Positions 17,205-24,687 of a DNA stretch of 32,778 nt are shown piece after piece. Position 1 is the stretch's first letter. Every line of letters begins with the position of its first letter. Source of the stretch: Proteiniphilum sp. Lineage in GTDB: Bacteria; Bacteroidota; Bacteroidia; Bacteroidales; Dysgonomonadaceae. The stretch covers positions 1 to 32,778 of the forward strand of contig JADLKK010000024.1 in assembly GCA_016839025.1 (NCBI GenBank). Direction: 5' to 3'. A model generated the notes under the pieces. The model was not told the DNA's origin and ran no database searches. It saw only the letters and a list, made by a program, of their open reading frames with translations. A program made the translations under genes and the position numbers.

Positions 17205-17927
17205 ATGCTTCATAAAACCGAAGGCATCGTTCTATCGACCATCCCCTATAGCGACACCTATGCCATCACGCAGCTTTTCACGCTGGATTTCGGGAAGGTC
17301 TCTTATCTTCTGCCGCGGTCGAGGGGGAGAAGGCCACGGTTCACCCCTTCACTGTTCACCCCGCTGACGGTGCTCTGGCTGGAGGTGGAACATAAGCCGT
17401 TGCGTGACCTGCAACGCATCCGGGACGCCTCGAGGCAGTTTCCCCTTAACAACCTTAGCAGCCAGATGACCAGGATCTCGCTCACCTTCTTTCTGGCGGA
17501 GTTGCTCAGCCGTTTGCTGCATGAGTCGGATCATAATGGCCTGTTGTTCGAATACCTGAAGAACTCGGTAGAGACCCTTGATGCGGCCAACCGGGGGGTG
17601 GCAAATTTTCACCTGGCCTTTATGATTGGGTTGAACCGTTACCTGGGTATTCTTCCTAATATGAACGGTGCAGGTCACTGCGGATATTTTGATCTGATGC
17701 AGGGTGAGTTCACCACTCATGCACCGCTGCATACCCACTACCTGAACAGGGAGCAGAGTGCGTTTCTGTTACAGTTGCAGCGGATGCATTATGGCAATAT
17801 GCACCTCTTTCGTCTGACACGCTCCCAGCGGAACGTGATCGTCGATTATCTGCTGGAATATTATCGGCTGCACACCTACGACTTTCCTCCCCTCAAATCG
17901 CTCGATATTCTGCGGGAGCTGAGCTGA
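17205..17927 (+). CDS. recO: DNA repair protein RecO
   Basis: A 240-residue recombination mediator that with RecR loads RecA onto SSB-coated DNA. The N-terminal OB-fold is recognisable (HKTEGIVLSTIPYSDTYAI, TLDFGKVSYLLPRSRG), followed by the helical region (LTFFLAELLSRLLHES) and the RecO C-terminal part (FHLAFMIGLNRYLGILPN). The Cys-rich zinc site of many RecO proteins is reduced to a single Cys (HCGYFDL), as in other Bacteroidota. I chose ATG 17205, which matches the family N-terminus MxxKTEGIVL; the longer frame runs back into rplS and its terminator. It is convergent with the thiamine diphosphokinase gene, stops 35 bp apart. Confidence 0.92.
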   Translation: MLHKTEGIVLSTIPYSDTYAITQLFTLDFGKVSYLLPRSRGRRPRFTPSLFTPLTVLWLEVEHKPLRDLQRIRDASRQFPLNNLSSQMTRISLTFFLAELLSRLLHESDHNGLLFEYLKNSVETLDAANRGVANFHLAFMIGLNRYLGILPNMNGAGHCGYFDLMQGEFTTHAPLHTHYLNREQSAFLLQLQRMHYGNMHLFRLTRSQRNVIVDYLLEYYRLHTYDFPPLKSLDILRELS

Positions 17928-17962
17928 TGCGTGGATCCTGTTTGAAATGGTTGCCAGCCGGA

Positions 17963-18589
17963 TCATGCAAACGCCTGAAAAACAATGATCCTTCCTTCTG
18001 TTTCAATTGTAAAACGATCTCCCAGCGATTCGTTGAGAGAGCCTTCCCACCAGTTTGTCAGCACTCTCTGCTGCAATGGGTACTTCAGTCCATGGGTGGT
18101 CAGTGCGACCCGATCGATGGCGAAGAGCGACACCTGCTCCCCTTGAAAGCTATGAAAGGTGGTGTTTTCGGCAATGGGGGTGAATAGACCCCAGTTGGTG
18201 ACCATCACCACCCGGGCAATCTGCCGGTATTCTGCCAGCAGGGAGATGTTGCCCAGGGTGTGATCCTCCCGCTTACCGGTACCACCCACGATCACGATCT
18301 CCTCTCGTCCCCGGGCTACACAGTAGTGCACCGACTTGGTGAGGTCGTTGGTCTCTTGGTCGGAGTTGGGATGAATGATCGCTGCGAAGCGTTTCCTGTT
18401 CTCCGGTGAGATGGAATCGCAGTCGCCCACGATGGCATCGGGTAGCCCACCACGTGCAATAAAGTCGTTGGCTGCCCCGTCGGTGCAGACGACAAAGGCC
18501 GCCTTGCTGATCAGGGAGAGCGGCAGGGGATGCTCCGGGTAACGACCGTTGGCGATGATCAGGGCGGATAGGGGTTCTGGATCGTTCAT
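17963..18589 (-). CDS. Thiamine diphosphokinase
   Basis: A 208-residue cytoplasmic enzyme that makes thiamine diphosphate from thiamine and ATP. Motifs: ALIIANGRYPEHPLPL at the start, VVCTDGAANDFIARGGLPDAIVGDCDSI (key DGAAN and GDCDSI, ~32-60), DQETNDLTKSVHYC (~79-92) and GGTGKREDHTLGNI (~103-116), which together form the TPK active site. The start is ATG 18589: an upstream in-frame ATG at 18610 falls inside the -7 box. It supplies the cofactor for the E1 subunits encoded at 22657-24676, and the PnuC-family protein at 31860-32423 may import its substrate. Confidence 0.92.
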   Translation of the reverse strand: MNDPEPLSALIIANGRYPEHPLPLSLISKAAFVVCTDGAANDFIARGGLPDAIVGDCDSISPENRKRFAAIIHPNSDQETNDLTKSVHYCVARGREEIVIVGGTGKREDHTLGNISLLAEYRQIARVVMVTNWGLFTPIAENTTFHSFQGEQVSLFAIDRVALTTHGLKYPLQQRVLTNWWEGSLNESLGDRFTIETEGRIIVFQAFA

Positions 18590-18607
18590 CGATGCGCTGT
18601 TTTGTGG

Positions 18608-18615
18608 CAAAGGTA
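18608..18615 (-). promoter_or_regulatory. -7 box for thiamine diphosphokinase
   Basis: TACCTTTG on the minus strand (18615-18608) is an exact match to TAnnTTTG, 18 bp upstream of the ATG at 18589. No TPP riboswitch-like sequence lies between it and the gene. Confidence 0.6.
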
Positions 18616-18668
18616 CGAAAGATGCAGCAACCGGCCTGCAATCGCACGCCTGAATTTATCTCTGGCAG

Positions 18669-19397
18669 TCAATCAATGGGTAGCCGCTCTTCCAACTCCA
18701 CCGATTTGGGGAAGAGAATGTTGTTCTCCAGGTGGATGTGACGGTGCAGATCTTCCTCAAACTCCTCCAGCATACGAAAGGTGACTCGGTAGGTGCCACA
18801 GGCATCTTCCGGAGGGGTATACTGACCGGTCAGGGCGCTGATGGTGCGAAACCGCTCTCCCTCAGCGTCATGCTCCTTCTCCATTTCGGCGATATAGCCT
18901 GCAGCCGTGCCGATCACACTTTTCGGCCTGCTGCTACCACTGAGGGCAGCCTTTACCAAACCGCGGATGTAGGGGAAGAGCATCAGCTCCTCCTTCTTCA
19001 GATGCGCCGACAGGTCACCTGCCGATTCCAGGAAGAGTCGTTCCACCTCCATCAGCTCGGGGTGATTCATTCCATGTACCTGCACAATCTTGTGCAGGAA
19101 GGGGGTGATCTCGCCGATCTTTTGTGCTACGTATCGGTGGTGGGTCTTCTCGATGTAGTCGGCCAGCAGGTCGAGCGGGAATGACTGGAAGTCGATCCCG
19201 TCGTTGCTTTTTTCCGTCACCACCTCCTCCAGTTCCCGGATAAGCTGTTCCGGGCCGCTCTGCTTCTTGCTGCAGGCATTCCCGATGGTGCGGTTGCCAT
19301 TACAGCAGAAGTCGATTCCATACTTTTTGAATACCGCGGCTGTCTTGTAGTTCGCTGCCACGATAGCTCCGATATTGCTTTCTGTGTTGATTTCCAT
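18669..19397 (-). CDS. ric: Iron-sulfur cluster repair di-iron protein (RIC/ScdA/YtfE)
   Basis: A 242-residue cytoplasmic protein that repairs Fe-S clusters damaged by nitric oxide or oxidants. The N-terminal ScdA/DUF542 domain has the CC motif (GIDFCCNGNRTI, C31-C32); the hemerythrin-like part carries His and Glu ligands of a di-iron centre (EKTHHRYVAQ, LSAHLKKEELMLFPYI, EKEHDAEGERF, HRHIHLENNILFPKS). It lies 134 bp downstream of the NO reductase on the same strand, which fits an NO-stress role. I see no perfect -7 box in that gap, so it may be read from the NO reductase promoter. An inverted repeat ATTTTnC-N6-GnAAAAT (19478-19497) lies between the two genes. Confidence 0.93.
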   Translation of the reverse strand: MEINTESNIGAIVAANYKTAAVFKKYGIDFCCNGNRTIGNACSKKQSGPEQLIRELEEVVTEKSNDGIDFQSFPLDLLADYIEKTHHRYVAQKIGEITPFLHKIVQVHGMNHPELMEVERLFLESAGDLSAHLKKEELMLFPYIRGLVKAALSGSSRPKSVIGTAAGYIAEMEKEHDAEGERFRTISALTGQYTPPEDACGTYRVTFRMLEEFEEDLHRHIHLENNILFPKSVELEERLPID

Positions 19398-19477
19398 TGT
19401 TGTCAGTGTTTGTGGGAGGGATGCTTCGCTGCACTGTCGGCTGAAGCAGCCCCCCCGGTGAATTACTCATCTGTATC

Positions 19478-19497
19478 ATTTTGCATGTTCGTAAAAT
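19478..19497. promoter_or_regulatory. Weak inverted repeat between the NO reductase and ric
   Basis: ATTTTGC (19478-19484) and GTAAAAT (19491-19497) form imperfect arms around a 6-nt spacer. The right arm (CGTAAAAT) resembles one half of the operators at 21921 and 22430, but the left half and spacing do not fit. It may be a site for a different regulator or chance. Confidence 0.25.
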
Positions 19498-19531
19498 CTG
19501 GCTGTCTACAAAACAGGGAAAACGCGAATGG

Positions 19532-21757
19532 CTATTTTTTCAGTATGGTAAGCCGGTAGACGAACCAGAAGAGAGTCAGCGTACCCACCGCGAAGATGGT
19601 GTCACCGATGGTGCGCATCCACTTGAAGGTGTTGACCAGCGGCTCCTGCATGAACTCGGCCGAGCGGGCATACCACATTCCCTCCTTCACGCTGGCCACC
19701 GTCTGCATCAGGCCCACCGGCAACAGGCTCAGCACCACCATCAGCAACAACCCGATGTTGAGCGACCAGAAGGTGAAGCTGATCAGCTTGTTGTTCCACT
19801 GCTGCTTGCGATACATGCTGCGCAGCACGAAGAGGATCAGGCCGATGCCGAGCATGCCGTAGACGCCGAAGAGAGCCGCATGGCCATGTACCGGTGTCGT
19901 GTTCAACCCCTGCATGTAGAAGAGGGCGATGGGTGGGTTGATGATGAAGCCGAAGATGCCGGCACCCAGGAAGTTCCAGAAGGAGACCGAGAGCAGGAAG
20001 TAGATGGGCCACTTGTAATCCTTGAGCCACTCGGTGGCTCTGCTCAGCCGGTAGTTGTGGTAGGCTTCGAAGCCGATCAGCACCAGCGGAACCACCTCCA
20101 GTGCGCTGAAGGTTGCGCCCAGTGCCATGACTCCGGTGGGTGTGCCGGTGAAGTAGAGGTGGTGGAAGGTGCCCAGGATACCGCCGGTGAGGAAGATGAT
20201 GGTGGCGAACAGCACGTTGTTGGTGGCAGAACGGATCCCCAGCAGCCCCATGCGGGTGAAGAGGAAGGCAGCCACCACCGTGGCAAACACCTCGAAGAAG
20301 CCTTCCACCCAGAGGTGCACCACCCACCAGCGCCAGTACTCGGCAACTGCCAGATTGGTGGTGCGGCCCCACATCAGCCCTGCCCCGTAGAAGAGGGCTA
20401 TGGCGGCACAGGAGATAAGAAAGAGAATCAGCAGTCCCCGTTCGGAGGTTCCCTTGCGGATGATCGGCAGAATGGGACGTACCATCAGTGTCAGCCAGAG
20501 AAAGAGTCCCACTACCAGCAGGATCTGCCAGAAACGGCCCAGATCCACATATTCGTATCCCTGGTGTCCAAACCAGAAGTTGTTGACCAGGTTGAGCCGC
20601 TGCATCACACCGAACCACTGTCCAATCAGGGAGCCGGCCACTACGATCAGCAGAGCACCGAAGAGGATGTTGACTCCCAGTTTTTGGTACTTCGGATCCC
20701 TGCCACTCAGTGACGGGGCGATGTAGAGTCCGGTGGCCAGCCAGGCGGTGGCGATCCAGAAGATGGCTAGCTGGATGTGCCAGGTGCGGGTGATGGAGTA
20801 GGGGATGAAGGAGGCGATGTCGATGCCGTAAAATCCGTCACCCTCCACGCCGTAGTGTGCAGTGATCACCCCCAGCAGTACCTGGGCCAGAATCAGCAGG
20901 TTCACCACCCAGAAGTATTTCTTAACCGCCCACATGGAGGGGGTGATGGTCTGGTTCATCAGTGGGTCGGTGACAGGCTTGAGGATCTCCTCCTCGCGTG
21001 TGCGTGCCTGCAGGAAGATCATGATGCCGATACCCACCAGCAGCATGATGATGCTGAAGCCGGTCCACAACACCAGATCACTGGTAGCTACGTTGCCGAT
21101 CTGTTCGTCGGGTGGCCAGTTGTGGGTATAGGTGACCTCCGACCCGGGCCGCTCGGTAACACAGGCCCAGGAGGCCCAAAAGAAGAACTGCGCCATCTTC
21201 TCCATCCGCTCTTCCGAGCGGATGCTGTTGCGCGCGATGGCATAGTCGGCACGCAGCTCATCGAGTGCCGGGTCATTCATGAAGAGACCGGCATAGTGGT
21301 TGTAGAGCTCCCGGAAGGCGTCATACCGCTGGCTGTGAATCACCAGGGTTGAGGTCGCCTCGTCGTAGCTGTTCTTGCGCAGAAACTCCTGCAGGCGACG
21401 TTCCATGGCTGCCTGCTCCACCTTGGAGAGCTGGTCGAATGTTTTTCCCTGCTCCTCCTGTGACCAGCGGTTGAGCAGGTACTGTGCCTCGCGGTGCAGG
21501 TAGTCGGCTGTCCAGTCGGGTGCCACATAGGCGCCATGTCCCCAGACGCTGCCCACCTCCTGGCCACCGATGCTCTGCCAGATGTTCTGGCCCTCCTTGA
21601 TCTCCTGACCGGTGAAGAGCAGTTCTCCCTTCTCATTGGTGACCCGCTCCGGTACGGGCGGTGCCTGCTGATAGATCTGGTTGCCATAATAGAGCAGGAC
21701 GGCAAAGGAGATGCCGACCACCAAGCTGAATGCAATCCAAAGTTTTTTCTGTGTCAT
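19532..21757 (-). CDS. norB: Quinol-dependent nitric oxide reductase (qNOR)
   Basis: Inner-membrane heme-copper oxidase relative that reduces two NO to N2O with quinol electrons. At 741 residues it has qNOR length: an N-terminal cytochrome-c-like periplasmic segment without heme-c motif (GQEIKEGQNIWQSIGGQEVGSVWGHGAY, key GQNIW and GGQ-GS-WGHG) fused to ~14 membrane helices. Catalytic motifs include HLWVEGFFEVFA (H481, with the Glu typical of NORs) and GTFHHLYFTG (H532-H533), and the late helix TTPVHGHAALFGVYG supplies heme ligands. With ric and the Rrf2 regulator it forms an NO-detoxification set. A palindromic operator-like site lies 164 bp upstream of the start, directly after the regulator gene. 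Confidence 0.95.
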   Translation of the reverse strand: MTQKKLWIAFSLVVGISFAVLLYYGNQIYQQAPPVPERVTNEKGELLFTGQEIKEGQNIWQSIGGQEVGSVWGHGAYVAPDWTADYLHREAQYLLNRWSQEEQGKTFDQLSKVEQAAMERRLQEFLRKNSYDEATSTLVIHSQRYDAFRELYNHYAGLFMNDPALDELRADYAIARNSIRSEERMEKMAQFFFWASWACVTERPGSEVTYTHNWPPDEQIGNVATSDLVLWTGFSIIMLLVGIGIMIFLQARTREEEILKPVTDPLMNQTITPSMWAVKKYFWVVNLLILAQVLLGVITAHYGVEGDGFYGIDIASFIPYSITRTWHIQLAIFWIATAWLATGLYIAPSLSGRDPKYQKLGVNILFGALLIVVAGSLIGQWFGVMQRLNLVNNFWFGHQGYEYVDLGRFWQILLVVGLFLWLTLMVRPILPIIRKGTSERGLLILFLISCAAIALFYGAGLMWGRTTNLAVAEYWRWWVVHLWVEGFFEVFATVVAAFLFTRMGLLGIRSATNNVLFATIIFLTGGILGTFHHLYFTGTPTGVMALGATFSALEVVPLVLIGFEAYHNYRLSRATEWLKDYKWPIYFLLSVSFWNFLGAGIFGFIINPPIALFYMQGLNTTPVHGHAALFGVYGMLGIGLILFVLRSMYRKQQWNNKLISFTFWSLNIGLLLMVVLSLLPVGLMQTVASVKEGMWYARSAEFMQEPLVNTFKWMRTIGDTIFAVGTLTLFWFVYRLTILKK

Positions 21758-21920
21758 AGGTCGTTTTTTGTTAATGGATGATTGATTGGTTTATCTCGCT
21801 TCTTTCTGAAATCCGATCCAGAGAAAGGTGACCGGCAGGGTGGCTTGTTTGATGGTTTGCTGCAATGGGTACATATATATCGTTTGTTTATGGTTTACAT
21901 CCGACCAATCCGTATTTTCT

Positions 21921-21944
21921 AATTACGATAAAAAAGTCGTAAAT
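21921..21944 (-). promoter_or_regulatory. Operator-like palindrome upstream of the NO reductase (site 1)
   Basis: TTACGA (21923-21928) and TCGTAA (21937-21942) flank an 8-nt A-rich spacer. The same layout, TTnCGA-TAAAAA-nn-TCGnAA, recurs at 22430-22457. It is in the 199-bp gap between the Rrf2 gene and norB; on the minus strand a poor -7-like element (TACGGATTG, 21914-21906) follows. It is probably the binding site of the adjacent Rrf2 regulator (inference). Confidence 0.6.
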
Positions 21945-21956
21945 GAAGGCAAAAAA

Positions 21957-22391
21957 TTAACGCTTCAATATCAACTCCAAATTTTCCTGTTTGGTTACCA
22001 GGTCATAAAGAGTGGTATGTTTCAACACCTGGAACATGTTCTCCCGGATCTTCACCACCGAGTGGTGCATGGGGCAGGGGTTTTTCTCGTCGCAATGGGA
22101 AAGTCCCATGGCACATCCTTCAAAAAACTGATCTCCGTCGATAGCCCGTACGATCTGCTCGATGGAGATGAGCCGTATCTGTTCTTTTTTGATCTCGAAG
22201 CCTCCGGCCGGCCCCGTATAGGAGTCTACCAGTCCCTGCCTTGAGAGCAGACCCAGGATCTTGCCGGTGAACGCTTCAGGCGAACCGGTCTGCTGTACGA
22301 TATCTCCGATCTTTACCCTTTTTTCTCTAAGGGATTGGGCCGCAATGTAGAGCACCGCACGGATTCCGTATTCACACGCCTTTGAAAACAT
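21957..22391 (-). CDS. Rrf2-family regulator, NsrR-like (probable NO/Fe-S sensor)
   Basis: A 144-residue regulator. The winged-helix part (FSKACEYGIRAVLYIAAQ, IGDIVQQTGSPEAFTGKIL, SYTGPAGGFEIKK) is typical of Rrf2, and three Cys lie at C93, C100 and C106 (EGCAMGLSHCDEKNPC), the positions that bind a [2Fe-2S] or [4Fe-4S] cluster in IscR/NsrR. Next to norB and ric, an NsrR-type NO-sensing repressor is the natural reading. The start at 22391 is preferred: a -7 box (22418-22411) stands just upstream and the longer frame runs through it. A palindrome at 22430-22457 covers its expected -33 region, which suggests autoregulation. Confidence 0.88.
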   Translation of the reverse strand: MFSKACEYGIRAVLYIAAQSLREKRVKIGDIVQQTGSPEAFTGKILGLLSRQGLVDSYTGPAGGFEIKKEQIRLISIEQIVRAIDGDQFFEGCAMGLSHCDEKNPCPMHHSVVKIRENMFQVLKHTTLYDLVTKQENLELILKR

Positions 22392-22410
22392 TTTTTTGCT
22401 TTTGTCGCAC

Positions 22411-22418
22411 CAAAGATA
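22411..22418 (-). promoter_or_regulatory. -7 box for the Rrf2 regulator
   Basis: TATCTTTG on the minus strand (22418-22411), 20 bp before the ATG at 22391. The expected -33 position (about 22438-22443) lies within the palindrome at 22430-22457. Confidence 0.55.
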
Positions 22419-22429
22419 GGCAATCTTTT

Positions 22430-22457
22430 TTATTTCCGATAAAAATATCGCAAATAA
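22430..22457. promoter_or_regulatory. Operator-like palindrome between the Rrf2 regulator and the dehydrogenase operon (site 2)
   Basis: Arms TTATTT-n-CGATA (22430-22441) and TATCG-n-AAATAA (22446-22457) are inverted repeats matching at 11 of 12 positions around AAAA. It shares TTnCGA-N8-TCGnAA and most of the spacer with site 1 upstream of norB. It lies over the -33 positions of both divergent promoters (-7 boxes at 22411-22418 minus and 22462-22469 plus), so a protein bound here could control the regulator gene and the dehydrogenase operon together. Confidence 0.65.
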
Positions 22458-22461
22458 TGTA

Positions 22462-22469
22462 TACCTTTG
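22462..22469 (+). promoter_or_regulatory. -7 box for the 2-oxoacid dehydrogenase operon
   Basis: TACCTTTG, an exact TAnnTTTG match, five bases after site 2. Transcription from here would give a leader of roughly 180 nt before the E1alpha ATG at 22657. Confidence 0.6.
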
Positions 22470-22475
22470 TACCAC

Positions 22476-22656
22476 ATTTTTTCTACCCTCTCCTTCTTCT
22501 CTCATCTGAAAGTGAGGGGAAAGGGTTTGCATGTTTAAAATTTAATAAAGTATAAAAATCACGCTCATTCAAACAATAAGTTTGAAAAATCGTTGTTATG
22601 TAGACTCATTCTAATTATGTAGAAAACTACAACAAAATATATTTAAGGAAGCTGCT
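22476..22656 (+). other. Long untranslated leader of the dehydrogenase operon
   Basis: About 180 nt with no convincing ORF. It holds a pyrimidine-rich/purine-rich pair near 22485-22522 that can form an imperfect stem, a 9-bp direct repeat TTATGTAGA (22596-22604 and 22615-22623), and a small perfect hairpin TGTAG-AAAA-CTACA (22618-22631). A purine-rich AAGGAAG lies just before the ATG. No known riboswitch is recognised. Confidence 0.4.
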
Positions 22657-23649
22657 ATGGCGAAAACAAAATCAACTAAGAGGAATTTGTCGAAAGGAAA
22701 GATGTTGCATATGCATCGGCTGATGCTGGATATCCGCAATTTTGACAGCAAGGTAAATAAACTGGTGAAAAAAGGCATGATTCCCGGAATGACCCACTTC
22801 TCCATTGGCGAGGAGGCGGCTAACGTGGGGGCGGTAGCCGCCATTGAGAAGGGTTTTGACCTGATCACCTCCAACCACCGGGGGCACGGTCAGAGCATTG
22901 CCCTGGAGATTGACCTCAACGGGATGATGGCCGAGATCATGGGTAAGGCTACCGGTACCTGTAAGGGGAAGGGTGGTTCCATGCACATTGCCGACCTGGA
23001 CAATGGCAACCTGGGTGCCAACGGCATCGTGGGGGGGGGGATGGGTATGGCTATTGGCGCGGCGCTCACACAAAAGATGAAGAAGACCGGTAAGATTGTG
23101 GTCTGTTTCTTCGGCGACGGTGCTGTCAATGAGGGCACTTTTCATGAGACCATGAACATGGCCTCGATCTGGAACTTGCCGGTGATCTTCTACTCCATCA
23201 ACAACATGTATGGAATCAGTACCCCCATCAAGGATGTGATCAACATCGACTACAACTACCAGCGCGCAGCTTCCTATGGTATTCCCGGGCACTTCATTGA
23301 AGATGGCAATGACCTGCTTGCCGTCTACCACAAATTTGAGGAGATCGTGAAGTATGTGCGTGAGGGCAACGGTCCGGTACTGGTGGAGGCGGTCACCTAC
23401 CGTTGGCTGGGGCACTCCACATCCGACCCGGGCAAATACCGCACCAAGGAGGAGGTGGATGAGTGGAAGAAGAAGGATCCGATTGCCCGTTTCCGCGATT
23501 ACCTGATCGAGAGCGAGATTGCCACAGCAGCGGAACTGGATGGGCTAAACGACGCATCCCTGGAAGCGGTGGAGGAGTCGGTGAAATTCGCACTAAGCAG
23601 TCCCGAACCCACTCTGGAGTCGGCTTTCGAAGATATTTATGCAGATTAA
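22657..23649 (+). CDS. pdhA: 2-oxoacid (pyruvate or acetoin) dehydrogenase E1 alpha subunit
   Basis: 330 residues, thiamine-diphosphate-binding half of a heterotetrameric E1. The family pattern is clear: GMTHFSIGEEAANVGAV (~44-60), SNHRGHGQSIA (~72), GKGGSMHIAD (~105), the ThDP/Mg motif beginning GDGAVNEG (153-160) and ending INNMYGIST. In the complex it decarboxylates the 2-oxoacid and passes the acyl group to lipoyl-lysine. First gene of E1alpha-E1beta-E2-E3, 25 bp before the next start. Pyruvate is the likely substrate; AcoA-type acetoin dehydrogenase is hard to exclude because E3 here also carries a lipoyl domain as AcoL can. A run of ten G lies within codons ~125-128. Confidence 0.88.
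   Translation: MAKTKSTKRNLSKGKMLHMHRLMLDIRNFDSKVNKLVKKGMIPGMTHFSIGEEAANVGAVAAIEKGFDLITSNHRGHGQSIALEIDLNGMMAEIMGKATGTCKGKGGSMHIADLDNGNLGANGIVGGGMGMAIGAALTQKMKKTGKIVVCFFGDGAVNEGTFHETMNMASIWNLPVIFYSINNMYGISTPIKDVINIDYNYQRAASYGIPGHFIEDGNDLLAVYHKFEEIVKYVREGNGPVLVEAVTYRWLGHSTSDPGKYRTKEEVDEWKKKDPIARFRDYLIESEIATAAELDGLNDASLEAVEESVKFALSSPEPTLESAFEDIYAD
23031..23040 (+). repeat. G10 homopolymer inside the E1alpha gene
   Basis: Ten consecutive G encode part of Val-Gly-Gly-Gly. It is the longest G run in the window and falls in the first half of the gene, so a one-base slip would abolish E1alpha. Confidence 0.8.
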
Positions 23650-23674
23650 AACAACAGCACACGATAATCAATCA

Positions 23675-24676
23675 ATGGAAAAAGAAACGAAAATCATGTC
23701 CGTACGCGACGCCATCATCATGGCCATGTCGGAAGAGATGCGGCGCGACGAAAACGTATTCCTCATGGGTGAGGATGTGGGGATCTTCGGAGGGGACTTC
23801 GGGACCTCGGTCGGGATGCTCGAAGAGTTTGGCAAGGAACGGGTGCGCGACACCCCCATCTCGGAGAATGCCATCTCCGGTGCCGCCATCGGTGCTGCCA
23901 TGACCGGCATGCGTCCCATTGTGGATGTCACCTTCATGGATTTCATTGTCTACATGATGGACAACATTGTCAACCAGGCTGCCAAAACAAGATATATGTT
24001 CGGTGGCAAGGGACAGATTCCTGTCGTCTTTCGCTGTGCCGCCGGTGGGGGGGTAGGTTCTGCCGCACAACACTCACAGTCGCTTGAGGCATGGTTTACC
24101 CATATCCCCGGGCTGAAGGTGGTGGCCCCGGGTACTCCGGCAGATGTGAAGGGAATCTTGAAAGCTTCCATCCGTGACAACAACCCGGTGATCTTTCTCG
24201 AGTACAAGGCACAATTCAACATGAAGGGGGAGGTGCCTCTTGATCCCGACTTCGTGTTGCCCCTCGGCAAGGCCGACATCAAGAAGGAGGGAAAGGATGT
24301 CTCGGTGATCACCTACGGTCGTATGCTCGAGAGGGTGATGCAGGCTGCGAAAGAGGTGGAGGAAACCGAGGGTGTGAGTGTGGAGGTGGTTGACCTGCGC
24401 ACGCTCAAGCCACTTGATAAGGAGGCGGTGCTGGAGTCGGTGAAGAAGACCGGCAAGGTGCTGCTGGTGAACGATGCCCACAAAACGGGCGGTTTTATCG
24501 GTGAAGTGGCTGCCATGATCGCTGAGAGCGATGCCTTTGACTACCTCGACGGACGCATCCTGCGCCTGGCAGGCGAGGATGTGCCCATCCCCTACAACCA
24601 GACCCTTGAGGCAGCCATGATTCCCAGTGTGGAACGCATCAAGAAATACATTCTTAAGCTAGTCAACAACCGGTAA
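23675..24676 (+). CDS. pdhB: 2-oxoacid dehydrogenase E1 beta subunit
   Basis: 333 residues, partner of the E1alpha product. Typical stretches are SVRDAIIMAMSEEMRRDENV, MGEDVGIFGG (~32), DTPISENAISGAAIGAAMTG (~64), the aromatic-rich DFIVYMMDNIVNQAAK, and VLLVNDAHKTGGFIGEVAA near residue 270. It completes the ThDP site at the alpha/beta interface. The ATG at 23675 was chosen over one at 23639 that would overlap the end of E1alpha; a further ATG at 23696 (MSVRDAI) is also possible and matches the usual N-terminus. The gap to E2 is only 11 bp. Confidence 0.9.
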   Translation: MEKETKIMSVRDAIIMAMSEEMRRDENVFLMGEDVGIFGGDFGTSVGMLEEFGKERVRDTPISENAISGAAIGAAMTGMRPIVDVTFMDFIVYMMDNIVNQAAKTRYMFGGKGQIPVVFRCAAGGGVGSAAQHSQSLEAWFTHIPGLKVVAPGTPADVKGILKASIRDNNPVIFLEYKAQFNMKGEVPLDPDFVLPLGKADIKKEGKDVSVITYGRMLERVMQAAKEVEETEGVSVEVVDLRTLKPLDKEAVLESVKKTGKVLLVNDAHKTGGFIGEVAAMIAESDAFDYLDGRILRLAGEDVPIPYNQTLEAAMIPSVERIKKYILKLVNNR

Positions 24677-24687
24677 ACAGGGATGGC

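Noticed and set aside
17928-17962. GATCC/GGATC inverted repeat between recO and thiamine diphosphokinase as a two-way terminator
   Set aside because: The stem is short, the partner lies within the kinase coding end and no T run follows.
19481-20713. A long plus-strand open frame opposite the NO reductase
   Set aside because: It is the antisense shadow of a GC-rich membrane-protein gene; composition is His/Glu-rich with no recognisable domain.
24677-24687. Frameshifted or lost lipoyl domain at the start of E2
   Set aside because: Only 11 bp lie between E1beta and the E2 ATG, so no remnant can be hidden there; the lipoyl domain is present on E3.
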